A stretch of DNA of 64,000 nt from Chitinophagales bacterium (GCA_015655015.1 JAATFV010000178.1:62001-126000); one strand, 5' to 3'; shown: positions 1 to 10,116, counted from the stretch's first letter. Notes: generated by a model not told the origin, from the letters alone. Translations and numbers: made by a program.

Positions 1-725
1 TGTATCTGTGGGAACTCCCTGCTGCCGGCCCCTTCCGCATGGGACAGCCCAGGCATCTCCACGATCAGGGCTTCTCCCTTGTTGGGGGCAAATGGCAGCC
101 TGGAAAAATAGGGGTTGGTAAAACTTTCAATGCCATCGCAAAAGATCACTTGCCCGGCATGGATATCCCGGTAATGGATTTTTGATCCAGGCCGGTCCGG
201 AAAGCCCTCCACGATCAGATCTTCCGGGTCAAATCTTTCTTCCAGCAATACTCCTTTCTCCGATATCCTTTTGCGGCTGCCGGCCAGCAGTCCCGGAAGG
301 TCCACCAGGTAACAGGGGCTGATCGATCCATAGCCAAGCCCGTAACGGAAAAATTCATCATAGGCGTGCTCATCCGGGGGCAATTGTAAATAAGAAGGGT
401 CCTCTTCAAACCGTTTTAAAAAAGCCAGGCGCATTTGTGCGGTAGGAAAAAAATCCACCAGCGTCGCTGGTTGCATGCAGGTGATGCGCAGGGCCTGCCC
501 CATCTGCCGGTAAGCCTCTTCCGCAAAAGGCAGGAGCTCATCGATCATCCAGGTGGTAACGATCCGTCTCCCGGTGACGGGATTGATAAGGCCTGCCGCA
601 GCCTTCGAAGCCGTATAAGGCCTCGCCTCGTCGATCACCACGAAAGACAGCCCCGCCTGCTCCAGCCACCAGCTTAAGAATGTCCCGCAAATGCCCTGAC
701 CCACCATCAATACATCTGTTCTCAT
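1..725 (-). CDS. FAD-dependent oxidoreductase (DAO family), C-terminal part missing at window edge
   Basis: The reading frame opens with ATG at 725-723 and stays open to the left edge, so only about 241 N-terminal residues are visible. The first residues form a dinucleotide-binding fold with the GQGICG loop (residues 9-14), then a strand ending in an acidic pair (VVIDE), then ASKAAAGLINPVTGRR. This is the usual N-terminal layout of D-amino acid oxidase/DadA-like flavoproteins, which oxidise amines or amino acids with FAD. The substrate cannot be told. The gene starts 47 bp downstream of the alpha-2-macroglobulin stop codon on the same strand, so the two could be cotranscribed, with this gene second. 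I am confident of the family, less so of any particular reaction. Confidence 0.8.
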   Translation of the reverse strand, partial: MRTDVLMVGQGICGTFLSWWLEQAGLSFVVIDEARPYTASKAAAGLINPVTGRRIVTTWMIDELLPFAEEAYRQMGQALRITCMQPATLVDFFPTAQMRLAFLKRFEEDPSYLQLPPDEHAYDEFFRYGLGYGSISPCYLVDLPGLLAGSRKRISEKGVLLEERFDPEDLIVEGFPDRPGSKIHYRDIHAGQVIFCDGIESFTNPYFSRLPFAPNKGEALIVEMPGLSHAEGAGSREFPQI

Positions 726-772
726 ATTCCTATTATATCAGCTATTCCTATTGTATCAGGGAGCTTCCCATA

Positions 773-3700
773 TTATTCATTATTACGCGCTTCCACACTC
801 ACCCGGACCCCTTCGCTGTGGAAGGCGAACTCGGGCGCATACATACATTCAATACCTGTGATCCCATTGCTGAAATTCCCTATCTGGCTAACAAACAAAG
901 GATATTCAAAGATATAAGTTCCCCGGGGCAGGCGCGAAAAAAAGAAATCCGTGCTCACATCTTTCGTGCTTTCATAATAACCTAACCCGCCCTGCCATTT
1001 GTACCCGCTTAACACGTTCACAGGTTCCATGCAGGCGGCGCGCGTATCCTTCATATGTACATATTCCAGGTCCCGGTCTGCCTGTAATTCGATCCTGATC
1101 TTTACCTTGTCTCCAACGTGCAGGGTCCCATTCTCTGCCACCGGCTCCAGCACGGGCCCCCGGTCTGTATTTCTTTCCACGAATATTTTTTTCATCAGCC
1201 TGAGCGCGGCTGTGGGGCCTCCCGGCGGTGTGATCCTGTCCAGGTTCTCAAAATACTGCCAGTACACAGCTCCCCAGGCGGGAGTGCCGGCGGCTCTAAT
1301 CCCTGTCCCTGCATCCCCTTTGCTTCCGGGCGTTTGGTCCCTTTCACTTCCGGATGCAGGCGTTTTCTCCGGCCGGGAAGACATCGTAACCGTAATATTG
1401 CCCATGGATGCATTTACAAAAGGTCCGTCAAATACTTTTTTGAAATAACCGGTGCCTGCTTCTCCTGCCGAAGTGACGGTCTTTTCACCCAGCCGGATTG
1501 TTACGTCTTTTTCGGTATGCAGCCAGTCCCCGCCTTCCAGCAGCAATGCATAACAGGCATCAGCAGTCGCCTTTGTCGTCGTCCAGCTATGGGTCTGTTT
1601 TTGCTTCAGCAGCCAGGTGCGAAGATCTCTGTCGATGGCAGCATTCCCGCTGATCTCATGGAAGGCCTCGATCAACAGGGATTGCATTTCAACAGGCGCC
1701 TGATACCAGTAATACCCGCCCTCCATTCCCTTCCAGTACATGCCTTTTTCGGCATCCCGGATGGCATTTTGCTGCAGAGAAGCCATTATATCCTTAGCAG
1801 TCCGTATATCTCCTGTTCTGTACAAGGCCAGTGCGATCATGCCCTGCATATATTTGCTGGTCTGAAGCCATACCTGCTGCGCCTGTTTCCGGTAGTAATT
1901 GACTGCCGGAAATACATCTCCCGGGATACCATTGTCGCTAAAAGAGCTCCGCATATACAGATATTGAACCGCCAGCTCTCCGATCCATCCGCCTCCTTTG
2001 TTCCCGGAAAGCGGTGTTAGCTTATTTTGTTTTTTCACGGCTTCATAATCTCTTTTTATCTGTTGGTCCAGATAAGGAAGGGCTGCCGCAACGATCGTTT
2101 TTATTTTTTCACCGGCAGCTGCGGGCAGGGCATTCAGTTTGCGCAAGCGGCCAATCCAGGTGAGGATATATTGCGTGATATAACGATCGTCCGGGCCGCC
2201 TTTAAACCATACGAACCCTCCATTGGAAGATTGCATGCTCTGCAGCTTGTCGATGGAGGAAGCCAGCTCCCGGCTCATCCGGGCCATATCGAAGAGCAAG
2301 GCGATATTTTTCTTCTGTTGGGATTCACTTTTTCCCTGCAATACCCAGGGCGTTTCTTCCAGGAGAGCCGACTTCAGCTCCTGGTTCTTTTCCAGGTTGC
2401 TCAACAGAGCTGCTGTATCGGTGGTCTTCCAGGTTGCAAATATTTGTTGTATCCGGGGTGAGCTGCCGGCGATCTTGCTTGCCAGGGCATTCGCGTAGAA
2501 CCGGTTGAAGGTCTGTTCCGCACATTCGTAGGGATATTCCATCAGGTAGGGCAGGGCCTGCACGGCATACCAGACCGGGTTAGGAGTGAATTCCACCGTT
2601 AGGGCATACTGACTTAAGGTTTCACTGCTGCCGCTCTGCAGGAGCTTGTCCAGCTTAAAGGAACGGCTGCCATCTCCCGGCATATTCAGGGGGAGCGTCT
2701 CTGTTACCAGCATCCGGTTGCTGACGACAGGCAGGGTTGCTTCCTCGCCATCGCTGACTTCCTCCTTTCCTCCCCCCGGCCTTGGCGCAGATGCCCTGGC
2801 GACGATCCGGTAGGACAAGGGCCGGTTGTATTGATACGGGATATCTAACGGGAAGCTGACGACGGCGCTCTGCCCGGCCCCGACCGTAAAATACTGGTTG
2901 GGCTGCCGGTTGGTGAACCAGCCATCGGCTGTCTGTCCGTTCGTCGGATCGGTCAATTGTAATGCTGCCTGTCCCGTTAATTCTGAATCGGTGAGGTTCA
3001 CGATCTTGGTGCTGAGCTCCATACGGTCACCCTCCCGGAGGAAGCGGGGGGCGTTGGGCTGCACCATCAATTGTTTTTGTGTGGCGATCGTTGTTTCAGA
3101 ATAACCGAGGGAAAGGTCCCGGCTGTGAGCGAAGGTCAACCATTTCCAACGGGTCACGGCTTCGGGCATTGTAAAGGAGAAGCTGATATTGCCTGCGCTG
3201 TCGGTTCGGAGATCGGGAAAGAAGAAGGCCGTTTCCTTGAAATCCTTTCGCACCTGAACGGGCTGTTGACTGGTCCGGACTTCGTGATCCGATGAGGAGC
3301 TCCCTTCTTCACGGACCTCTTCTACCTCTTCCAGCTGGACATCGGAAACAACCATCCTTTTTGAAAGTCCTTTGCCAGTTACGATATTATATTGCGCCGG
3401 GGCGCTATCAGACGTGACCGCTACTCCGGGCGCACCTCCGGACAATGCCATTTCCATATTCTGCGGTGCTGCCGTACGGTCAAGGGAAGACATTCCCCGG
3501 ATCCTGAGTATTTGCTGACCGGTAAAGGGAATGATCCTGTCATAGACTTTTACGAAAGATCGTTGAACAGCTTCATTGATATATTTCATCCGGGATTGGG
3601 CCAAGGTAAAATTGTCATTGCTGTTCCAGACTGTCTGCGGAATATATAACGGGTACAAGTCCGGCATCTGCCAGGCATGCGGCTTGAACTGATCCAGGCT

Positions 3701-6700
3701 GGCATCATACATGCTTGCCAACACCTCGGCGGCGGCCTTATCCGTCTTATACCCCGATATCTTCACCTGCCATTTTTCTTCGCTGCCCGGCAGGGTCTTA
3801 TCCCGGAAACTGGTATAGTGGATCGTCAATTCTTTATTGGTCCAGGGCACATACACCCAATGCACATTTGTGTACACCCGATTGTCTTTCACGAAAATAT
3901 CGGACACACCGAATCCTCCCCTGTCGGCTTCGGTTACAGCGAATTCCCTGTTCTTTTTCTCCTTGTCAAGGGTGAGGTAACTTATTTTTCCGTCCTTCAC
4001 CGCCGGCTTCATTTCCAGTCCTGTTCCCCGTTCCTCTTTCCGGATGACGAACAGATTGCCGGCGGAAGATCCGATGCTTACACTGGCCCTGGCCCCCGGC
4101 TCTGCCGTTTCCCGCTGCTGTACCGCCCAGTTGTATTGAGGGGAGGCCGGTCTTCCGGTCTTCCCATCATATAATTCTATATACCGCAGGCTCTTCACTT
4201 CCTGCCCGTATTGATCCTTTGCCCGGGCTTCGATCAGATACCATCCGGGTGGCAGGTTCGCTCCCTGCAGCGTATAATGCATGCCGGGTGATAGCGGTTC
4301 ACCTTGCAGCTGGAGGCTTGCAGCCGTCACCACGTCCCTTGCCCAGCTTTCCTTCTTCGATTCATCACGATATTCATCATGCGGAAAGGCAAGCCGGTAA
4401 TCCTGCTCAGGGATCAGGAACTGGTCGGGCTCCTGCCAGAGACGTGCCCGGATCAGCCGGTCCGGTGATCGTAGTTTATAGAGCGTTACCTGTACATCGG
4501 CCTGTTCCGGCGTCCCGGAAAGGTTCGTGGGGATGATAGACAGCTCTTTCAGGCTATCTGCCGGCAGATGATCTTCTGCCGGACGGGTGATGGAAAGCTG
4601 CAAAGACTTGTATCCCACGGAGACCTCCGTTTCCCCGCTTCTCGTTTCCCCATTGAGATCCGTTATATCGGCGGAAACCTTGTATTCGAAGACAGGGTCC
4701 ATCTCTTTGTTAATATGCCGGTCAGCAAGGGCGGCAAAGCTTATGGTGAACTTTCCCGACGCATCGGTGCTGAGCTCCCCGTGGGCGATCTCCTGTCCAT
4801 CGCTGGCCGGCAACGGGCTCCTGGTACCATATCTCCTGATACCGTAAAGCCAGGGATATCGGGCCTTTCGCAACACCCGGTATTTTACGAGGGCTCCGTC
4901 GATATTATTTCCGGCATAGGCTTTGGCATCCCCATTTACCCGGATGGTATCTCCCAGGCGGTAGCCGCCTTTCAATTTCTCATATTCCACATAGAATTTG
5001 GGCCGCTTGTATTCTTCGACATTAAAAGAGCTCGTATTACCGGTAGAATCATCTTCGATATGGAACTCTCCGTTCAGCAAATTCTCCGGCAGGATAAATT
5101 TGCCGTGATAGGATCCGAACTCATTGGTGGTAAGCTCAAGGGAATCGACCTTTTCCCCATTGGCATTGTAGAGGGTGACTTTTGTTGTCAGAGAGGCCCG
5201 TATTTTCGCCTGCCGGGTATCGAAATCCCTGGTCACGACGATGCCCTTGAAATAAAGAGGCTGGCCCGGGCGGTAGATCGAACGGTCCGTAAAGAAAAAA
5301 GTCTTTAAATTATCTTTTTCATACCTTAACTTATCTGTGGAATTGTCGCTTTCTTCATTGCGATAATATACACTGACAGGCTGGTCCCGGGGGAAAAGAT
5401 GATCCCCGGCCGTGCTGATCTCCAGTAATTGCTGGTGATTGCCGGTCTCTCCGGCCTTTTGGGCCAGCAGGAAATGACCGTATTGGTCCGCCTGGTAAGC
5501 TGTGTCCCGATCGAGTACGGTCTTATTGGTCTTATAGTCATACCGCTGGTTCCATACTTGTACAGATGCGCCCGCCAAAGGCTGACCGCTCTCCCGGTTC
5601 AATACAAAATAATCCCGGCCATTATTGACATAAGAGATGGAAGAAATATAAATATATTGTACCGTCAGCGGATTTTTGGAGAGAGAAAAGTCTTTGTCGG
5701 CGCTGCTCACTAACATATATTCTCCTGCCGGCAAGGCATCGATCTTTATCTCTGCCCGATGGGTCTGATAGTCCCCTGTTTCCGGCAGGGCCTGCTCAAA
5801 AGTTTGGAGAACGGGCAATTGCAATAGTTTTTTCCAGTATTCATCCTGCCACCAGTTAGGGTTTAGTTCGTCACCCGGCGAACGATCTGACCGGATGACA
5901 CGGACATATAACTGCGTGACGTTGCGCCAGCTCACGAGACTGCGGAATGGCTCCCCCGGTAAGTTTATTTTTTCTGTCTGCAGGCTCAGCTCTTTGCGTT
6001 GGATGTTCTCGAGGAGCATTTCACAGCGAGTCTTTCCTTCGCTGCTGTCCCGTCCTGTCACTTGCGCCAGCACCTTCTCGCAGATCTCCTTCGCCTTTAC
6101 ATACCCATAACGATTTGCCGTATCTCGGCTCCCGGAAGTGTTCCCATCCGCCGGCGCCGGCTCCCCGCTCCGGGGAATGATTCCTGCCACAGGCGCCCCG
6201 GGAGAGGCATTGTAACCGGATGCCCGGACAAAATATTGTTGTGCCTGCAGGTACCACGCTTCTGCCGCTGCCGGCTCATTGGGATAATGATCCGTAATGC
6301 GGGAGAGCGCATGGATATACTGATCTTCCTTATCGTCGGTGACGGAATAGATATGGACGAAATTCAGCCGTTCGATATCCACATCAATGAGGGCATCGGG
6401 CTGCTGATCGGACAGATGCAAACGAATCAGCTTCTGGAATAATAACAGGGCTTTAAAGTGTAGGGAAAGCGAATCTGTTGTCTTGAAGGAATGCGCCATA
6501 AAGGCCTCTGCATTGGAGTAGACCAGCGGATCGTCGATCTCGAATGCATAAGCCGGCTTATTGATATCCTGCTCGTCTGTCTTAAAATAATCCAATGCCC
6601 GATGGGCCAGCAGATCGAAAAGAGTAGGACGCAGGTAACGTGTATTCCCTTTGATAAGGATGGGGTCATACCGGTCCAGCTTTGTTTGCTGCAGTAATTT

Positions 6701-7195
6701 CTCTTCCCCCAGAGAGGATAAATACAATTGTCCCATCTTCTTATGGAAATCAGCAATGCTCCAGGAGGCGATATCTCCTTTAACAGGATCAGCGGTCTTT
6801 GTCCGGTTGTAGATCTGCCAGCGATGCCGCTGAAAATAATTCAGGTAGGTCTCTGCCAGGATGCTTTGCAGGATCGATCGGGCAGGCTGCGAAGCAGCAA
6901 TGATCTCCTTTTCCAGATCCCCGGCTGTCGCCTGTATATTTTCCTCGCGCGTAGTTCCCTGCAGGTTGATGCGATAGATCAATGCCCGTATCAGCTGTGC
7001 CTCATTCTTTTCCTGTTTGGCCAGGGTATAGAGCTTATCTACCTCGGACAGGGCAGACTGCACCAACCCTTTTTTGGAAACCAGTGAATCTATGGCCTTC
7101 CATTTTGTTTCGTAATCACCCTGTTTCATCTGTGCGGTCAACAGGGAGGAAAGCAGACATAAGAAGGCTATAACGGCCGTATTTCTGACATTCAT
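773..7195 (-). CDS. Large alpha-2-macroglobulin family protein with CAEQ thioester motif
   Basis: This is a 2140-residue exported protein. A hydrophobic stretch at residues 6-22 ends in LLTAQ, which fits a signal peptide cut by signal peptidase I. The MG2-type hallmark TDRSIYRPGQPLYFKG lies near residue 635, a bait-like variable stretch near residue 1280 contains many Glu and Ser residues, and the thioester motif CAEQ has its Cys at about residue 1558. Bacterial members act as periplasmic or surface protease traps; the thioester forms a covalent bond with attacking proteases. It is far longer than the roughly 1650 residues of E. coli YfhM, with about 500 extra N-terminal residues that look helical and repeat-like. 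Unlike the second family member at 57939, it has no lipobox and no adjacent penicillin-binding protein. Function is by family; the Bacteroidota giant form is little characterised as far as I know. Confidence 0.88.
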   Translation of the reverse strand: MNVRNTAVIAFLCLLSSLLTAQMKQGDYETKWKAIDSLVSKKGLVQSALSEVDKLYTLAKQEKNEAQLIRALIYRINLQGTTREENIQATAGDLEKEIIAASQPARSILQSILAETYLNYFQRHRWQIYNRTKTADPVKGDIASWSIADFHKKMGQLYLSSLGEEKLLQQTKLDRYDPILIKGNTRYLRPTLFDLLAHRALDYFKTDEQDINKPAYAFEIDDPLVYSNAEAFMAHSFKTTDSLSLHFKALLLFQKLIRLHLSDQQPDALIDVDIERLNFVHIYSVTDDKEDQYIHALSRITDHYPNEPAAAEAWYLQAQQYFVRASGYNASPGAPVAGIIPRSGEPAPADGNTSGSRDTANRYGYVKAKEICEKVLAQVTGRDSSEGKTRCEMLLENIQRKELSLQTEKINLPGEPFRSLVSWRNVTQLYVRVIRSDRSPGDELNPNWWQDEYWKKLLQLPVLQTFEQALPETGDYQTHRAEIKIDALPAGEYMLVSSADKDFSLSKNPLTVQYIYISSISYVNNGRDYFVLNRESGQPLAGASVQVWNQRYDYKTNKTVLDRDTAYQADQYGHFLLAQKAGETGNHQQLLEISTAGDHLFPRDQPVSVYYRNEESDNSTDKLRYEKDNLKTFFFTDRSIYRPGQPLYFKGIVVTRDFDTRQAKIRASLTTKVTLYNANGEKVDSLELTTNEFGSYHGKFILPENLLNGEFHIEDDSTGNTSSFNVEEYKRPKFYVEYEKLKGGYRLGDTIRVNGDAKAYAGNNIDGALVKYRVLRKARYPWLYGIRRYGTRSPLPASDGQEIAHGELSTDASGKFTISFAALADRHINKEMDPVFEYKVSADITDLNGETRSGETEVSVGYKSLQLSITRPAEDHLPADSLKELSIIPTNLSGTPEQADVQVTLYKLRSPDRLIRARLWQEPDQFLIPEQDYRLAFPHDEYRDESKKESWARDVVTAASLQLQGEPLSPGMHYTLQGANLPPGWYLIEARAKDQYGQEVKSLRYIELYDGKTGRPASPQYNWAVQQRETAEPGARASVSIGSSAGNLFVIRKEERGTGLEMKPAVKDGKISYLTLDKEKKNREFAVTEADRGGFGVSDIFVKDNRVYTNVHWVYVPWTNKELTIHYTSFRDKTLPGSEEKWQVKISGYKTDKAAAEVLASMYDASLDQFKPHAWQMPDLYPLYIPQTVWNSNDNFTLAQSRMKYINEAVQRSFVKVYDRIIPFTGQQILRIRGMSSLDRTAAPQNMEMALSGGAPGVAVTSDSAPAQYNIVTGKGLSKRMVVSDVQLEEVEEVREEGSSSSDHEVRTSQQPVQVRKDFKETAFFFPDLRTDSAGNISFSFTMPEAVTRWKWLTFAHSRDLSLGYSETTIATQKQLMVQPNAPRFLREGDRMELSTKIVNLTDSELTGQAALQLTDPTNGQTADGWFTNRQPNQYFTVGAGQSAVVSFPLDIPYQYNRPLSYRIVARASAPRPGGGKEEVSDGEEATLPVVSNRMLVTETLPLNMPGDGSRSFKLDKLLQSGSSETLSQYALTVEFTPNPVWYAVQALPYLMEYPYECAEQTFNRFYANALASKIAGSSPRIQQIFATWKTTDTAALLSNLEKNQELKSALLEETPWVLQGKSESQQKKNIALLFDMARMSRELASSIDKLQSMQSSNGGFVWFKGGPDDRYITQYILTWIGRLRKLNALPAAAGEKIKTIVAAALPYLDQQIKRDYEAVKKQNKLTPLSGNKGGGWIGELAVQYLYMRSSFSDNGIPGDVFPAVNYYRKQAQQVWLQTSKYMQGMIALALYRTGDIRTAKDIMASLQQNAIRDAEKGMYWKGMEGGYYWYQAPVEMQSLLIEAFHEISGNAAIDRDLRTWLLKQKQTHSWTTTKATADACYALLLEGGDWLHTEKDVTIRLGEKTVTSAGEAGTGYFKKVFDGPFVNASMGNITVTMSSRPEKTPASGSERDQTPGSKGDAGTGIRAAGTPAWGAVYWQYFENLDRITPPGGPTAALRLMKKIFVERNTDRGPVLEPVAENGTLHVGDKVKIRIELQADRDLEYVHMKDTRAACMEPVNVLSGYKWQGGLGYYESTKDVSTDFFFSRLPRGTYIFEYPLFVSQIGNFSNGITGIECMYAPEFAFHSEGVRVSVEARNNE

Positions 7196-7282
7196 AGGTA
7201 AACTTTTTTAAAGTTACTTTTTTAATCGTTTTACTGCCTTTTTAAGATGCGGTCGTTAAAGTGATTACATAATATAATAAAA

Positions 7283-7312
7283 AAAGCCGCCTCCGTGAAA
7301 CGGGGCGGCTTT
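7283..7312 (-). terminator. Rho-independent terminator downstream of sucD
   Basis: Perfect 9-bp arms AAAGCCGCC (7283-7291) and GGCGGCTTT (7304-7312) enclose a 12-nt loop. Read on the minus strand the stem is followed by an uninterrupted T run, so it terminates transcripts leaving sucD, whose stop lies 19 bp upstream, before they reach the alpha-2-macroglobulin gene. Confidence 0.85.
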
Positions 7313-7330
7313 ACTATTTTAACAAACAAT

Positions 7331-8203
7331 TTATTTCTTCAATACTTTGGCCATAGTGGCGCCGATATCGGCAGGGCTCTGCACAACATGGATCCCGCAT
7401 TCTGCCATAATTTTCATTTTAGCGGCGGCTGTATCATCTGCTCCGCCGATAATAGCTCCGGCATGTCCCATTCTGCGTCCGGGAGGAGCTGTCTGGCCGG
7501 CTATGAACCCTACTACCGGCTTACGGCTGTTGTCTTTGATCCACCTGGCAGCTTCCGCTTCCATACTGCCGCCGATCTCCCCGATCATGACGATCCCTTC
7601 CGTACCGGGATCATTCATCAGCAATTCTACCGCTTCGCGGGTAGGGGTTCCGATGATGGGGTCGCCTCCGATCCCTACCGCTGTCGAAATACCAAGGCCG
7701 GCTTTCGCTACCTGGTCGGCGGCTTCATAGGTCAGGGTACCTGATTTGGATACGATACCAATTTTGCCCGGTTTAAAGACAAAACCCGGCATAATACCCA
7801 CTTTACATTCTCCGGCAGTGATCACTCCGGGGCAGTTAGGCCCAATTAACCGGGTATTTTTACCCAGCATATAATTTTTAGCCTTCACCATATCCTGGAC
7901 GGGGATGCCTTCTGTTATGCAAACCACCAGCTCAATACCTGCTTCGGTAGCTTCCATGATCGCATCGGCTGCAAAAGCCGGCGGAACAAAAATAATGGAT
8001 ACATTAGCGGAGGTCGCTTTTACAGCATCGGACACCGTATTGAATACCGGGCGGTCAATGTGGATGCTGCCTCCCTTGCCGGGGGTAACACCACCGACCA
8101 CCTGGGTGCCGTATTCTATCATTTGGTTAGCGTGGAAAGTCCCTTCTGTTCCTGTAAAGCCCTGTACGATGATCCTGGAATTTTTATTAACTAAGATTGC
8201 CAT
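7331..8203 (-). CDS. sucD: Succinyl-CoA ligase (ADP/GDP-forming), alpha subunit
   Basis: 290 residues, the normal length of SucD. It binds CoA and carries the phosphohistidine that passes phosphate between succinyl-phosphate and ADP or GDP in the TCA cycle. The N-terminal CoA-binding Rossmann fold contains VQGFTGTEGTFHANQMIEYG, and the active-site histidine lies in GRRMGHAGAIIGG near the C-terminus. The ATG start at 8203 is well placed. No sucC is visible next to it, so the beta subunit must lie elsewhere, as is common in Bacteroidota. A clear terminator follows the stop. The 203-bp upstream gap is AT-rich; on the minus strand it holds a TATTTTTG box (8250-8243) that could be a -7 element, but no -33 element at the right spacing. 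Confidence 0.96.
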   Translation of the reverse strand: MAILVNKNSRIIVQGFTGTEGTFHANQMIEYGTQVVGGVTPGKGGSIHIDRPVFNTVSDAVKATSANVSIIFVPPAFAADAIMEATEAGIELVVCITEGIPVQDMVKAKNYMLGKNTRLIGPNCPGVITAGECKVGIMPGFVFKPGKIGIVSKSGTLTYEAADQVAKAGLGISTAVGIGGDPIIGTPTREAVELLMNDPGTEGIVMIGEIGGSMEAEAARWIKDNSRKPVVGFIAGQTAPPGRRMGHAGAIIGGADDTAAAKMKIMAECGIHVVQSPADIGATMAKVLKK

Positions 8204-8406
8204 GAGAATAGATTTGAGTCGGTTTTTCTACCATTCGGTGGGCAAAAATAGGGGAAAAAATGCAAACCGCATACCCCTATTGTTGGGCATACATTACGAT
8301 GGAGGCTCTGGCGATCGTATTGGCATTTCGCATATATCGTAAAAAATATATTCTTAACAAATTGATCATTCGGGGGTGAATGTTCCGGAGGGATGTTCCG
8401 CAGCCT

Positions 8407-9234
8407 TTATTTCAGGGGATCCTTTCCTTTTAGCAGCTCATCCATATTCCGGTTGTTATCGATCTTGCCTTTCATTTCCAGCATTCGCATGTCTTTGGCG
8501 TCTTTAAGGAAGTCGGAGGCAAAGATAAAATCGTTCAGCCGCTGATTCTTGCTAAAAATGATCTCTTTATTGCTGCCTTCCCATTCTTTAAGTCCCTGGT
8601 ACATATAAATAATGTTATCCCCTGTCTCCATAACACTATTCATATCATGCGTATTGACCACTGTGGTGATATTGTATTCGATCGTGATTTCCTGGATGAG
8701 CTTGTCGATCAGCAAAGAGGTCTGGGGGTCGAGTCCCGAATTGGGCTCGTCGCAGAACAGGTACTTCGGATTGAGCACGATGGCCCGGGCAATTCCCACC
8801 CTTTTTTTCATGCCTCCGGAGATCTCGGCGGGGAATTTTTTGTGGGCATCCTTCAGATTGACCCGGTCCAGCACCTCGTCGACCCTTTTCAGCTTCTCTT
8901 CATAGCTTTTTTTGGTGAACATATCCAATGGGAACATCACATTCTGTTCTACCGTCATGCTGTCGAACAGGGCTGATCCCTGGAATAACATGCCGATCTG
9001 CTGCCGCAGCTCTTTACGCTGGTCTTCGTTCATCGTCGAAAAGTCCAGTCCGTCATAGTTGATATCCCCGCTGTCAGGCTCGAAGAGACCGACCAGGCAT
9101 TTCATCAGGACGGTCTTGCCGCTGCCGCTGGTGCCGATGATGAGATTACATTTCCCTGTTTGAAAGACGGCGCTGACGTCGTTGATGACGGTCTTTTCGC
9201 CGAAGCTTTTCTTGATATTTTTTACTTCTATCAT
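8407..9234 (-). CDS. ABC transporter ATP-binding protein, MlaF-like
   Basis: 275 residues. It is the nucleotide-binding subunit expected to pair with the MlaE-type permease encoded just upstream. Walker A GTSGSGKT is at residues 34-41, the Q-loop at about 85 (LFQGSALF), the signature SGGMKKR at 139-145, Walker B LFCDEP at 159-164, and the switch His in NTHDM at 196. The order and the short length match MlaF/Ttg2A ATPases, which drive phospholipid or sterol-like lipid movement between inner and outer membranes. The C-terminal tail of about 30 residues is charged. A MlaD-type MCE substrate-binding gene, normally the third partner, is not seen in the window. Start ATG at 9234 lies 128 bp after the permease stop, with an inverted repeat in the gap. 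Confidence 0.9.
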   Translation of the reverse strand: MIEVKNIKKSFGEKTVINDVSAVFQTGKCNLIIGTSGSGKTVLMKCLVGLFEPDSGDINYDGLDFSTMNEDQRKELRQQIGMLFQGSALFDSMTVEQNVMFPLDMFTKKSYEEKLKRVDEVLDRVNLKDAHKKFPAEISGGMKKRVGIARAIVLNPKYLFCDEPNSGLDPQTSLLIDKLIQEITIEYNITTVVNTHDMNSVMETGDNIIYMYQGLKEWEGSNKEIIFSKNQRLNDFIFASDFLKDAKDMRMLEMKGKIDNNRNMDELLKGKDPLK

Positions 9235-9363
9235 ACCCCCTTACCCCCTAAAGGGGGAATTTGGTTTTTAAGATTATCTAATAATTTATTTATCGGCATA
9301 TTCGCGGGCTCAATACTCCCCGGTCTCATCCCCTTTTAGGGGCTGGGGGGCGGGGTTGGGGGT
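9235..9363. repeat. Pair of inverted C-rich/G-rich intergenic repeats between mlaE-like and mlaF-like genes
   Basis: The gap carries two related elements in opposite orientation. The left copy (9235-9260) contains CCCCCTAAAGGGGG directly against the mlaF-like start codon. The right copy (9330-9363) contains CCCCTTTTAGGGG followed by a G-rich tract, directly against and into the mlaE-like stop codon. Each contains its own small palindrome, and together they could fold into a large stem. AT-rich sequence (9263-9300) lies between. Related C/G-rich intergenic palindromes are, from memory, common in Bacteroidota genomes; their role is not established here. Confidence 0.7.
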
Positions 9364-10100
9364 CATAGCAGTAGGGCTGCTAAAATATAATCCGCGAACA
9401 ATACCAGCACACAGCTCACTACCACAGATTTGGTGCTGGCCCGCCCTATCTCCAGGGCCCCGCCCTGTACATAGTACCCATAATAAGCCGGAATGCTCGA
9501 AATAATAAAGGCAAAAGTATAGGCTTTCGCAAGGGCGAAAAATACATTATAAGGCTTGAAGAACTGGTGCAATCCCTTATCGAACGCTGCCGGGGACAAT
9601 ATCCCTGTCAGCGTGCCGGCCAGCCGGCCACCCCAGATTCCCAGTATCCCTGAAATCACCACCAGCATCGGGATCACCACGATAGCCGCCAGTAATTTCG
9701 GAAGGACCAGGTAAGTCTTTGTATTGATGCCCATGATCTCCAGGGCATCGATCTGCTCGCTTACCCGCATATTACCAAGCTCGCTGGCGATCTTGCTGCC
9801 TACTACACCGGCCAGCACGATACACACCAGGGTAGGGGAAAATTCCAGGATCACCGTATCCCGGACGATCTGTGCGATCGTCGAGAGGGGAATAAAGGGG
9901 CTTACCAGCTGATAAGCGGTTTGCAGCGTAGACACAGCACCCATAAAGACAGAAATGATCACCACAATACCGAGCGAGCCGATCCCGATCTCGGAACATT
10001 GGTGCATAAATTCCTTCCAGTACATTTTTGCATTCTCCGGCTTGGAGAACATTCCTTTTAGCATCAGGAGGTAGCGACCGAATTCTGTAAAAAATGTCAT
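9363..10100 (-). CDS. MlaE-family ABC transporter permease
   Basis: 245 residues with five to six hydrophobic helices. It contains the family-typical stretches IVVIISVFMGAVSTLQTAYQ, TPTLVC-like EFSPTLVCIVLAGVVGSKIA and SELGNMRVSEQIDALEIMGI. That last motif, with its E-I-ALE pattern, is the cytoplasmic coupling helix of MlaE/TrnK permeases. It is expected to sit in the inner membrane with the ATPase encoded next and an MCE-domain partner encoded elsewhere, moving lipids across the periplasm. It begins 16 bp after the malic enzyme stop, so both transporter genes may be cotranscribed with that enzyme. Confidence 0.92.
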   Translation of the reverse strand: MTFFTEFGRYLLMLKGMFSKPENAKMYWKEFMHQCSEIGIGSLGIVVIISVFMGAVSTLQTAYQLVSPFIPLSTIAQIVRDTVILEFSPTLVCIVLAGVVGSKIASELGNMRVSEQIDALEIMGINTKTYLVLPKLLAAIVVIPMLVVISGILGIWGGRLAGTLTGILSPAAFDKGLHQFFKPYNVFFALAKAYTFAFIISSIPAYYGYYVQGGALEIGRASTKSVVVSCVLVLFADYILAALLL

Positions 10101-10116
10101 GGATTAAATATTAGTG

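Noticed and set aside
1118..2020. 300-residue open frame on the plus strand
   Set aside because: It is opposite the large alpha-2-macroglobulin gene, Cys/Pro/His-rich with no protein-like pattern.
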